A stretch of 64,000 bases of DNA. Source: CAYPFY01 sp964410105. GTDB taxonomy: Bacteria > Bacteroidota > Ignavibacteria > UBA10030 > SZUA-254. Position numbers and translations under genes: made by a program. The notes beneath the pieces were generated by a model. It saw only the letters and a program-made list of their open reading frames with translations, had not been told where the DNA came from and searched no databases. The stretch covers positions 1-64,000 of the forward strand of contig CAYPFY010000014.1 in NCBI GenBank assembly GCA_964410105.1, given 5' to 3'. Shown piece by piece: positions 48,178-55,200 of the stretch. The first letter of the stretch is position 1. Each line of letters starts with the position of its first letter.

Positions 48178-48884
48178 CCCCGGAATCCGCCCAGGTCCAG
48201 TCCGGGGGCGAAGAGAAGATAGCCGGCCCAGAGCGCAGCGCCCACGCTGAGCGGAACCGTGATATTGTCGTCGAGGCCCGTCGAGAGGCCTTCGACAAGG
48301 GTTCCCACCGCCGCCGCCGAGATGCCGATCGCGTACTCCATAGGAGCGGAGGCGACTTTCGGGGTGAAGGCGATGACGGCGACCGCAGAAAGGAAAAAGG
48401 CCATGCTCCCCTCAAGAGATTTGCCGAGAAACCGGTGGCGTCCGAGCCGCCGCCCGACCAGCGCAGAGGTCATATCGGATATGATGAGGACCGCGAAGCT
48501 CGTGATGGCGATGATTTTCGGGAAGACCAGAATGCAGAGGGTCGCAGCGATAAGCACGTATGTCGCGCCGTTGAGCCTTTTTTGCTCGCGCTTCCGGAGC
48601 AGCGGCCCGAAGATTTTCGTGAAAAACTCCCGCATGCCTGCGAGCCGGTAGCGGGCGATATCGAGGAGGATGAAAACTGTTGTGAGCGGGACGAGCACCG
48701 ATAGCGCGAGCGTCCGCGAGACGGAAGAGTAAAGAACCGGTATGGCGAGCGAGGAGAAGTGAATGGCCTTTCGGAACAGCTCTATCCGATAGCTATCCTC
48801 AATTCCGCTTGGTCTCTCGGCCGCCGTCGCCTCCCGCTCCTGCGCCGGAGGCTGCCGGTTGTCCGTCAGGACCTGCTTGGACAC
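48174..48884 (-). CDS. Dolichol kinase/phosphatidate cytidylyltransferase-like membrane protein
   Basis: A protein of up to 236 residues with about six spans. IELFRKAIHFSSLAIPVLYS, then SDMTSALVGRRLGRHRFLGKSLEGSMA and VEGLSTGLDDNITVPL, match the SEC59/VTE5/DGK1 family of CTP-dependent polyprenol and lipid kinases. The substrate is unknown. The GTG start at 48884 lies 86 bases inside ftsH; an ATT codon next to the ftsH stop (near 48803) is a possible later start that keeps the whole conserved region. Confidence 0.65.
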   Translation of the reverse strand: MSKQVLTDNRQPPAQEREATAAERPSGIEDSYRIELFRKAIHFSSLAIPVLYSSVSRTLALSVLVPLTTVFILLDIARYRLAGMREFFTKIFGPLLRKREQKRLNGATYVLIAATLCILVFPKIIAITSFAVLIISDMTSALVGRRLGRHRFLGKSLEGSMAFFLSAVAVIAFTPKVASAPMEYAIGISAAAVGTLVEGLSTGLDDNITVPLSVGAALWAGYLLFAPGLDLGGFRG

Positions 48885-50853
48885 GTTGCTCTTGGCCGTT
48901 GGTTTGTCGTTCCAGAGGGGGAAGTTCCTCCCCCCGGATTACCTTGTCGATTTCCTCTCCGTCGAGGATCTCCCGTTCAAGGAGGACGGCGGCCAGCCGG
49001 TGGAGGACGTCGATGTTTTCCGATAAAATCTTTTCCGCCCGGTCCATCCCTCGGGTGACGATCTTCTTTGTTTCCTCATCGATGACGATGGCCGTCGTCT
49101 CGGAGTAATTCTTTGAGCGGGTGATCTCCCGGCCGAGGAATATTTCCTCTTCCTTTGCGCCGTAGGCGAGAGGTCCCAGCTTGTCGCTCATTCCCCATTC
49201 GCACACCATCTTGTGGGCCAGGTTCGTCGCGCGTTCGATGTCATTGCCCGCGCCGGTCGTGAACTGATTGAAAATAAGTTTCTCCGCGGCCCGGCCGCCC
49301 AGCGCATAGGCGATCATGGCCTCGAGATACTCTTTGGAATATGTGTGCTTCTCGTCAATCGGGAGATACGTGGTGACCCCGAGCGCGCGGCCGCGTGGTA
49401 TGATCGTCACCTTGTGCACGGGATCGGCTTCCGGAATTTTCTTTGCCACCAAGACATGTCCGATCTCGTGGTAGGAGGTCACTTTCTTCTCCTTGTCGGA
49501 GATGATGAGGCTTTTGCGCTCGATGCCCATCATGACCTTGTCCTTCGCCTCCTCGAAATGGCGCATCGTGACGGATTTCTGGTTCTGCCGCGCGGCCAGG
49601 AGCGCCGCCTCGTTGACGAGGTTAGCGAGATCCGCTCCGGCGAGTCCGGGCGTGCCCTTGGCAAGGATGTCCAGTTTGACATTCTCATCAAGCGGGATGT
49701 GCCGCGTATGGACCTTGAGGATTCCTTCGCGTCCCCGCACGTCCGGGCGATCGACGACGATCTGCCTGTCAAATCTGCCCGGCCGCAGGAGCGCCGGGTC
49801 CAGCACGTCCGGGCGGTTCGTGGCCGCTATGATGATGACGCCGCTATTCTGCTCAAAGCCGTCCATCTCCACGAGCAGCTGATTCAATGTCTGCTCCCGC
49901 TCGTCATGTCCCCCGCCGAGGCCGGCTCCGCGGTGTCGCCCGACCGCGTCGATCTCGTCGATGAAGATGATGGCCGGCGCATTTTTCTTTCCGGTCTCGA
50001 ACAGATCGCGGACCCTGCTTGCGCCGACGCCGACAAACATCTCGACGAAGTCCGCGCCCGAGATGGAGAAGAACGGCACGCCGGCTTCGCCGGCGACCGC
50101 ACGCGCCAGGAGGGTTTTTCCCGTCCCGGGCGGGCCGAGCAGGAGGACCCCGCGCGGGATCTTCCCCCCGAGGCGCTGAAACTTGGAGGGTTCCCTCAGA
50201 AACTCAATGATCTCCTGGAGCTCCACCTTCGCCTCATCCGCGCCGGCCACATCCTGGAATGTGACCTTGGGCGCTCCCTCCGTCATGGTCTTCGCGCGGC
50301 TTTTTCCGAACGAGAATATTCCCTTCGTCCCCATGCCCTGCATCCGGCGCATGATGATCAGCCATACGACAAGCAGAAGGACCCAGGGGAGAGCGCTGAG
50401 GAGGGCGTTCATCCAGGTATTGTCCTCTTTCGTGATCGTGAACCGCACGGACTTGTCGTTCCAATCCTTGACGACCGCGCCGTCGATGTAAGGGAGGGTG
50501 ACCCAGAACCGGTCGCTGAGAATCGTCTTGCCGGAGATGGTCTTCACCTCCACGCCGCGCTTCAACGTGCCGTGAAATTCGTAATTATTCAGGTCCGATT
50601 TCTTGATGAGGGCGGATGAGATCTGCCCTTCGGCGAGAAGCGTCTGGTACTGGTTATAGTCGAGCTCGACCTCTGTCCCCTCCTGAGCACGGAAGAGCGT
50701 CATCACGATGAAGACGCCGAGGATGATCGCCGACCAGCTCAGGACTACCTTGAGGACTTTCCCCCAGTTGAAATCGTCGTCGCCACGGTACTGATTCTTC
50801 GGCGGCCGGTTTCGCCGCGGCCGCGGGAGTTTTCTTAGTTTCCGATCGTTCAT
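48799..50853 (-). CDS. ftsH: ATP-dependent zinc metalloprotease FtsH
   Basis: A 684-residue membrane AAA+ protease that degrades misfolded membrane proteins and regulators. Spans are at about 37-53 and 153-169; Walker A GPPGTGKT is at 240-247, Walker B IIFIDEIDAV near 294-303, the second region of homology ATNRPDVLDPALLRPGRFD follows, and the zinc motif HEIGH is at 462-466. The first 30 residues are a basic proline-rich cytoplasmic extension. It follows hpt after eight bases. Confidence 0.97.
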   Translation of the reverse strand: MNDRKLRKLPRPRRNRPPKNQYRGDDDFNWGKVLKVVLSWSAIILGVFIVMTLFRAQEGTEVELDYNQYQTLLAEGQISSALIKKSDLNNYEFHGTLKRGVEVKTISGKTILSDRFWVTLPYIDGAVVKDWNDKSVRFTITKEDNTWMNALLSALPWVLLLVVWLIIMRRMQGMGTKGIFSFGKSRAKTMTEGAPKVTFQDVAGADEAKVELQEIIEFLREPSKFQRLGGKIPRGVLLLGPPGTGKTLLARAVAGEAGVPFFSISGADFVEMFVGVGASRVRDLFETGKKNAPAIIFIDEIDAVGRHRGAGLGGGHDEREQTLNQLLVEMDGFEQNSGVIIIAATNRPDVLDPALLRPGRFDRQIVVDRPDVRGREGILKVHTRHIPLDENVKLDILAKGTPGLAGADLANLVNEAALLAARQNQKSVTMRHFEEAKDKVMMGIERKSLIISDKEKKVTSYHEIGHVLVAKKIPEADPVHKVTIIPRGRALGVTTYLPIDEKHTYSKEYLEAMIAYALGGRAAEKLIFNQFTTGAGNDIERATNLAHKMVCEWGMSDKLGPLAYGAKEEEIFLGREITRSKNYSETTAIVIDEETKKIVTRGMDRAEKILSENIDVLHRLAAVLLEREILDGEEIDKVIRGEELPPLERQTNGQEQRVQAGPDGQPAASGAGAGGDGGRETKRN

Positions 50854-50861
50854 GAGTTACA

Positions 50862-51404
50862 TTACTCCGCCAATCTGTATATCGCCCCTAAATTCCTCAC
50901 CTTTTGCGCATAATCCAGCCCGTATCCGATGACGAAGACGTTCGGGATGTCGAATCCAATATAATCAATCGTCACGTCTATTTTCAGGGCATCCTTCTTA
51001 CATAATAGTGAAATTATCTTAAAAGAGCGAGGATTGTGTTGCCCGACGAGCCGCTTTATGAAATCGGCGGAAAGTCCGGAATCAACGATGTCTTCCACGA
51101 TGATGATATCCCGTCCCTCAACCTGGCAATTAAGCTCCTTCAGGAGCCTGACATTCCCCGAACTGATCTTCGAGTCCCCGTAGCTCGAGAGTTTGAGAAA
51201 ATCGATCTCGCAATCCACGCTCACCCACCGCAGCAGATCGGCCATGAACATGAACGATCCGTTCAGTATTCCGATGAAAATAGGCGTGCGGCCCCGGTAA
51301 TCTGCGCTGATCTGTTCGCCGAGCTCCCGTACCCTCGCCCCGATCTTGTCCTCCGAGAGATACAGGACGAACCGCTCGCCGTTGACGCTGATATCCCGCT
51401 TCAT
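50862..51404 (-). CDS. hpt: Hypoxanthine phosphoribosyltransferase
   Basis: A 180-residue purine salvage enzyme that makes IMP or GMP from free base and PRPP. The PRPP loop IIIVEDIVDSGLSADFI lies near residue 98, and FIGILNGSFMFMADLLR near 43 fits the family. The tilS-hpt-ftsH order is found in very many bacteria. The start overlaps the tilS stop (ATGA). Confidence 0.95.
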   Translation of the reverse strand: MKRDISVNGERFVLYLSEDKIGARVRELGEQISADYRGRTPIFIGILNGSFMFMADLLRWVSVDCEIDFLKLSSYGDSKISSGNVRLLKELNCQVEGRDIIIVEDIVDSGLSADFIKRLVGQHNPRSFKIISLLCKKDALKIDVTIDYIGFDIPNVFVIGYGLDYAQKVRNLGAIYRLAE

Positions 51405-52762
51405 GCTTCTCCCGGCGAAGAGTACCGGAGCCTCATGATCGAGCTGGTCGAGCCGGTCAGCTTGTACCGGTCATCGAGACGCTTGCCGCACACCCAGACG
51501 ATTTCCCCGTCGGAAACCAAGAGAGGGATCGAATTTTTTGAAAAGAGCGGAACTTTGATGTCGACGAAAAAATCGCTCAGCTTCTTCCGGTCCCCCATCC
51601 CGAGGGGGACGAACCAGTCCCCCTCGCGCCAGGGCCGGAGGAGAAGTTCTTCGCCCAGGAGAGAGGCATCCACAAACTCCGTGTTTGGATCGGCCGAGAT
51701 GGAAGCCGAATCCACCGCCTCTGCCTTGAAGGAGAAATCATCAAACTCGTAGAGCAGTCCCGGCCGGACGATATGGCGGTAGGGAGAGCGCCGCGCGGGG
51801 TTTTTGAGGAAGAGGAGCCTGTCGCGGTCGCGCGTTACCGTGATGCCTTCACGAAGAGCCGCAGATCCGCCCGTCTCGCCCTCAGCGACGCCGAGGATAA
51901 CGATCACCGATCCGGAATCAATTTCCCTGCGGCTGAAATCGCCGGCAAGCCGGTGGAGGATAGATTCCCGGAGGAAAAGGTCTGATGAGAGAAGCCGGTT
52001 GAGATCGAGGATCATCTCGCGGTCGTTCCTGCGGATGATCACTGAAGAAAGGTTCTCTCCAATCTCCTCTGAAATGTGCAGATGAAGGGAGCGGAATAAT
52101 TCGGCGTTTCGTGTGACGGTTGCCGCCAGGTTGGGGTTGACACAGTCCCGGATTTGCGGCATGAGTGTGTGACGGATGAAATTCCTCACATAGTCCGTCT
52201 TGATGTTGGACGAATCCTCGCGGTGCCGGATGTGGCGCTCGGCGGCGTATGCCTCAATATCCGTCCGGAAGGCGGCAAGGAGCGGCCGGATGACCCCCAT
52301 GTCCTCACGAAGAGGAGGAATTCCCGACAATCCTCTCGCGCCCGACCCGCGGAAAAAATTCATCAGGATGGTCTCGGCATTATCGTCGGCGTGGTGGGCA
52401 GTCGCGATCCGGTCAAAGCCGATCGACTGGCGGAGTTCGCTGAAAAATGCATACCGGTCGTCGCGAGCGGTCTCCTGCACGGAATGCCGCGGGGGGTCCG
52501 CACTGTCAGTCCGGCGCACGTGGCACTCAAGTCCGTAGGCGAGCGCGGACGAACGGACAAACGCTTCGTCCCCGTCAGACTCTTTCCCCCGGAGCCGGTG
52601 ATTGAAATGGGCGATGCAGAGTGTGATTTCCGCCTGCCGGCTCATGCCGTGGAGAAGGTCGAGCAGGACCATCGAATCGATCCCGCCACTGACTGCGAGG
52701 ATGATCTTGTCTCCTCGCCGGATGAGGCCCGACCGACCAATGATCTCCTGGAGGGAATGCAT
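51401..52762 (-). CDS. tilS: tRNA(Ile)-lysidine synthase TilS
   Basis: A 453-residue ATP-dependent enzyme that turns the CAU anticodon of tRNA-Ile2 into one reading AUA. The PP-loop SGGIDS is at 25-30, HHADDNAETILMNFFRGSGARGL near 115 binds tRNA and ATP, and C-terminal TilS domains follow (LLRPWREGDWFVPLGMGDRKKL near 375). AAAGG, its ribosome binding site, starts directly after the U-tract of a terminator that separates it from tRNA-Met. Confidence 0.95.
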   Translation of the reverse strand: MHSLQEIIGRSGLIRRGDKIILAVSGGIDSMVLLDLLHGMSRQAEITLCIAHFNHRLRGKESDGDEAFVRSSALAYGLECHVRRTDSADPPRHSVQETARDDRYAFFSELRQSIGFDRIATAHHADDNAETILMNFFRGSGARGLSGIPPLREDMGVIRPLLAAFRTDIEAYAAERHIRHREDSSNIKTDYVRNFIRHTLMPQIRDCVNPNLAATVTRNAELFRSLHLHISEEIGENLSSVIIRRNDREMILDLNRLLSSDLFLRESILHRLAGDFSRREIDSGSVIVILGVAEGETGGSAALREGITVTRDRDRLLFLKNPARRSPYRHIVRPGLLYEFDDFSFKAEAVDSASISADPNTEFVDASLLGEELLLRPWREGDWFVPLGMGDRKKLSDFFVDIKVPLFSKNSIPLLVSDGEIVWVCGKRLDDRYKLTGSTSSIMRLRYSSPGEA

Positions 52763-52770
52763 AGTGCCTT

Positions 52771-52803
52771 TAAAAAAAAGCCCTTCAGATGAAATCTGAA
52801 AGG
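52771..52803 (-). terminator. Intrinsic terminator between tRNA-Met and tilS
   Basis: On the minus strand, CCTTTCAGAT (52803-52794) pairs with ATCTGAAGGG (52790-52781) around a three-base loop TTC, ten pairs with one G-U, followed by C and eight T (52779-52772). This is the most textbook terminator in the window. It ends the tRNA-Met transcript, and its U-tract touches the AAAGG ribosome binding site of tilS. Confidence 0.8.
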
Positions 52804-52810
52804 ATTGCCG

Positions 52811-52884
52811 TAGCGGGGGAGGGATTCGAACCCCCGACCAATGGATTATGATTCCATTGCTCTAACCAGCTGAGCTACCCCGCC
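52811..52884 (-). tRNA. Elongator tRNA-Met (CAT anticodon)
   Basis: A 74-base cloverleaf on the minus strand: acceptor GGCGGGG with CCCCGCT (a G1-U72 pair), D arm GCTC..GAGC, anticodon arm ATGGA, ATCATAA, TCCAT, and T arm GGGGG, TTCGAAT, CCCTC. Discriminator A; CCA is not encoded. The acceptor arm with G1-U72 resembles elongator tRNA-Met of Bacillus subtilis rather than tRNA-Ile2, which shares the CAT anticodon. It has its own promoter and terminator. Confidence 0.88.
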
Positions 52885-52897
52885 CTCTTGGAGCCAA

Positions 52898-52926
52898 AAT
52901 ATAGGAAAAATGCGGCTCATGTGCAA
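52898..52926 (-). promoter_or_regulatory. Promoter of tRNA-Met
   Basis: On the minus strand: TTGCAC at 52926-52921, 17 bases, TATATT at 52903-52898, continuing TTGG. The predicted start near 52891 would leave a precursor leader of only about seven bases. The -35 box is the same as that of the cytochrome operon. Confidence 0.65.
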
Positions 52927-52938
52927 AAAAAAGGGGAT

Positions 52939-52967
52939 TTGACTCTGCCCGACGGAATCTCTACCTT
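52939..52967 (+). promoter_or_regulatory. Promoter of the 53.1-kb unknown gene (divergent from tRNA-Met)
   Basis: TTGACT at 52939-52944, 17 bases, TACCTT at 52962-52967. Its -35 box is 12 bases from that of the tRNA-Met promoter, with an A-tract of eight bases between and overlapping. The predicted start near 52974 gives a leader of roughly 110 bases. Confidence 0.5.
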
Positions 52968-52974
52968 TCTCATG

Positions 52975-53048
52975 CCGGGGGAAAGTGGGGTTCCGACACT
53001 TTATGTCCCCCCGGTCCGGCGGTAGAGCCGGCGTATATCTCTATACGC
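52975..53048 (+). promoter_or_regulatory. Structured leader: three consecutive stem-loops
   Basis: Stem 1: CCGGGGG (52975-52981) with CCCCCGG (53008-53014), and above a bulge AAAGTG (52982-52987) with CACTTT (52997-53002). Stem 2: CCGGC (53016-53020) with GCCGG (53027-53031), loop GGTAGA. Stem 3: GCGTATA (53031-53037) with TATACGC (53042-53048), loop TCTC. Stems 2 and 3 share one base and could stack. They fill most of the leader of the following gene. No known riboswitch class is recognised. Confidence 0.45.
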
Positions 53049-53085
53049 TCTAAACATTATTTTGGACTTTCGGCAGTCACTGAGC

Positions 53086-53433
53086 ATGGATGGCGCAGCG
53101 TTGAACCTCGCCCTGATGGTTGATCAGGCAGATGGCCTCCGTCAGCTGAGGAAAAAAGATCTTTGCCCCGGCGACTGGGTGCTCGTGAAAACGTATAATT
53201 CGCAATACGCGATAAGAATCCTGGGCAACGGAATCTGCCTCGTCTCGGGAGGATGGTTCGACCGTAACGGGGTCTCCCCCATGCGGACCCGCGTCACCGG
53301 CTGCACCTGGGGCGGGAGCGCGATCAAGGTCGATATCGTTGCGGCCTGCGGTCTCTGCCTCGAGTTTGGGAACCGGGTCGTGACCACGCCGATCCGCAAA
53401 ATTCTCGTCCTTCCGCACGGCTGCGAGAATTGA
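53086..53433 (+). CDS. Conserved-looking hypothetical protein
   Basis: I do not recognise this gene. From ATG 53086 it encodes 115 residues; TTG 53062 would add eight. It is predicted to be beta-rich and soluble: KDLCPGDWVLVKTYNSQYA resembles an SH3-like entry strand and six Cys are spread along the chain, including CGLC. There is no signal peptide. Codon use resembles its neighbours. It lies 42 bases upstream of hpnC on the same strand and may share its transcript. Confidence 0.6.
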   Translation: MDGAALNLALMVDQADGLRQLRKKDLCPGDWVLVKTYNSQYAIRILGNGICLVSGGWFDRNGVSPMRTRVTGCTWGGSAIKVDIVAACGLCLEFGNRVVTTPIRKILVLPHGCEN

Positions 53434-53475
53434 ACCCATACGCGATTTCAGCACCGGCCACGGCCGCGCTGTGAG

Positions 53476-54372
53476 ATGAGCCTCACCGCGGTACAGGGAT
53501 CGGTGGATGATGCATTCGACCATTGCGCGAGGCTCGCCGACGCCCACTATGAGAACTTCCCCGTCGCCTCGCTCCTCCTCCCCGAAGAGAAACGCCCGTA
53601 TCTTCAGGCCGTTTACGCCTTCAGCCGGATCGCGGACGACTTCGCCGATGAGGGGGACCGGCCCACGGACGAGCGGCTCGCCGATCTGGACGACTGGGAG
53701 GAGCAACTTCAGCGGTGCTACCGGGGCGAGGCCGAACATCCCGTCTTTATTGCCCTCCGGGAAACCGTCTCGCGGATCGATCTTCCCCTGCAACTTTTCC
53801 TTGACCTTCTTGAAGCTTTCCGGCGCGACGTCATGCAGCACAGATATGAAACTTTCGATGAACTTCTCGACTATTGCCGGTGTTCGGCAAACCCTGTGGG
53901 ACGGATCGTCCTCCGGATTTTCGGGCATCGTGACGAGGCGCTTTTTCCCCTGTCCGACAATGTCTGCACCGCCCTGCAACTCACCAATTTCTGGCAGGAC
54001 GTCGCCGTCGACCGGGAAAAGGACCGGCTCTACATCCCTCTGGATGATATGGAAATCCACGGCTACGACCTGGGGAGGTGGAAAGCGGGCCTCGCGGACG
54101 AGAGCTTCGGACGTCTGATGGCCTTCGAAGTCTCGAGGACGCGCCAGATGTTTCTGCGCGGTTCAGAGCTTCCGTCCAGGGTCGAACGGGAGCTCCAGCT
54201 TGAACTGAAGCTTGTATGGCTCGGAGGAATGCGTATTCTGAAGAAGCTGGAGGGGATCGGGTACGATGTCTTCCGGGGCCGGCCGTCTCTCACCCTGCTT
54301 GACAAATTGACCATTCTCTCACGCGGACTATTCGTGAGCGATCTGACCCGCTCCGGGAGGCGAAAATCCTAG
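53476..54372 (+). CDS. hpnC: Squalene synthase HpnC
   Basis: A 298-residue all-helical prenyl transferase-like protein. The aspartate-rich motifs are RIADDFADEGDRP near 52 and NFWQDVAVDREKDRLYIP near 174. In the HpnCDE route HpnC converts hydroxysqualene-pathway intermediates together with HpnD and HpnE: HpnD makes presqualene diphosphate, HpnC makes hydroxysqualene, and HpnE reduces it to squalene. The adjacent hpnD and hpnE complete this set. Confidence 0.9.
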   Translation: MSLTAVQGSVDDAFDHCARLADAHYENFPVASLLLPEEKRPYLQAVYAFSRIADDFADEGDRPTDERLADLDDWEEQLQRCYRGEAEHPVFIALRETVSRIDLPLQLFLDLLEAFRRDVMQHRYETFDELLDYCRCSANPVGRIVLRIFGHRDEALFPLSDNVCTALQLTNFWQDVAVDREKDRLYIPLDDMEIHGYDLGRWKAGLADESFGRLMAFEVSRTRQMFLRGSELPSRVERELQLELKLVWLGGMRILKKLEGIGYDVFRGRPSLTLLDKLTILSRGLFVSDLTRSGRRKS

Positions 54373-55199
54373 CCTCTCTTCCCGGACGGACCGGCTCAAG
54401 CTTCGCCTATTCATTCTCATTCCTCCCGAGGGAGCAGAAACGGGCCCTTCGCACCGTCTATGCATTCTGCCGCACGACGGACGATATCGTCGACAACGCG
54501 GGCGACCTTTCCGGCCGCATGGAACGCCTTCGCCAGTGGCGACAGGAGCTCGAGCTTTCATCGCGCGGAGCCTCCTCCTCCGCGCTTCTCAATCAGCTCC
54601 ATTCGATTGCGGTCACGTTCAGGATCCCGGTGCATCTCTTCCACGAGTTGATCAGGGGGGTCGAGATGGATCTGGTACGGGATCGTTACGAGACTTTCGA
54701 CGAGCTCAAAGAGTACTGCACCCTGGTCGCATCGTCCGTGGGCCTTATGGCGCTGGAGATTTTTCGCCCCAGGAACGAGCAGAGCCGGGAATACGCCATT
54801 CATCTCGGGATCGCATTGCAGCTGACGAACATCCTTCGGGATGTCGGCCTCGACGCCCGGTACGGGAGGATCTATCTCCCCCTCGAGGATCTCCGCCGTT
54901 TCGATTGCCCGGAACTGGATATCCTCGACAGGCGGTACACGCAGAGCTTCCGTGCTCTCATGGAATTCGAGGCGGAGCGGGCGGAAAGTTTTTATCAGAA
55001 GGCGCAGAAGTTGCTCCCCCGGGAGGACCGTCGGGCGATGTTCGCCGCCAAAATCATGGAAAGGATTTATTACCATACCCTCCTCAGAATCAGGGAGGTC
55101 TCCTATAATGTGCTCGACGGCCCGGTCCGCGTCCCGCGGCTCCTGCAATTCCTGATCGCGGTCAAATACGGGATAAAACAGCGCCTTCTGGGGCGGTGA
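54366..55199 (+). CDS. hpnD: Presqualene diphosphate synthase HpnD; start codon unclear
   Basis: The conserved product runs from GSSFAYSFSFLPREQKRAL (about 54393 onward) through YAFCRTTDDIVDN and NILRDVGLDARYGRIYLP to the C-terminus at 55199. The frame is open back to a TGA at 54300, but the first ATG, GTG or TTG is ATG 54519, which would delete the first aspartate motif. Candidates that keep the family N-terminus are ATC 54366, overlapping the hpnC stop, and ATT 54330. I give 54366 provisionally; the gene call is firm, the start is not. Confidence 0.8.
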   Translation: MLASLPGRTGSSFAYSFSFLPREQKRALRTVYAFCRTTDDIVDNAGDLSGRMERLRQWRQELELSSRGASSSALLNQLHSIAVTFRIPVHLFHELIRGVEMDLVRDRYETFDELKEYCTLVASSVGLMALEIFRPRNEQSREYAIHLGIALQLTNILRDVGLDARYGRIYLPLEDLRRFDCPELDILDRRYTQSFRALMEFEAERAESFYQKAQKLLPREDRRAMFAAKIMERIYYHTLLRIREVSYNVLDGPVRVPRLLQFLIAVKYGIKQRLLGR

Positions 55200-55200
55200 C

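Noticed and set aside
49213..50619. Open frame of 468 codons on the + strand opposite ftsH
   Set aside because: It is a shadow of ftsH, which carries every expected motif on the minus strand.
52811..52884. Reading the CAT tRNA as tRNA-Ile2, the substrate of the adjacent tilS
   Set aside because: The acceptor stem GGCGGGG/CCCCGCT with G1-U72 matches elongator tRNA-Met types; the adjacency to tilS is suggestive but not enough.
53476..55199. A natural HpnC-HpnD fusion by frameshift
   Set aside because: hpnC ends in a normal place for its family and hpnD follows in another frame with a short overlap, as in other genomes where the two are separate genes.
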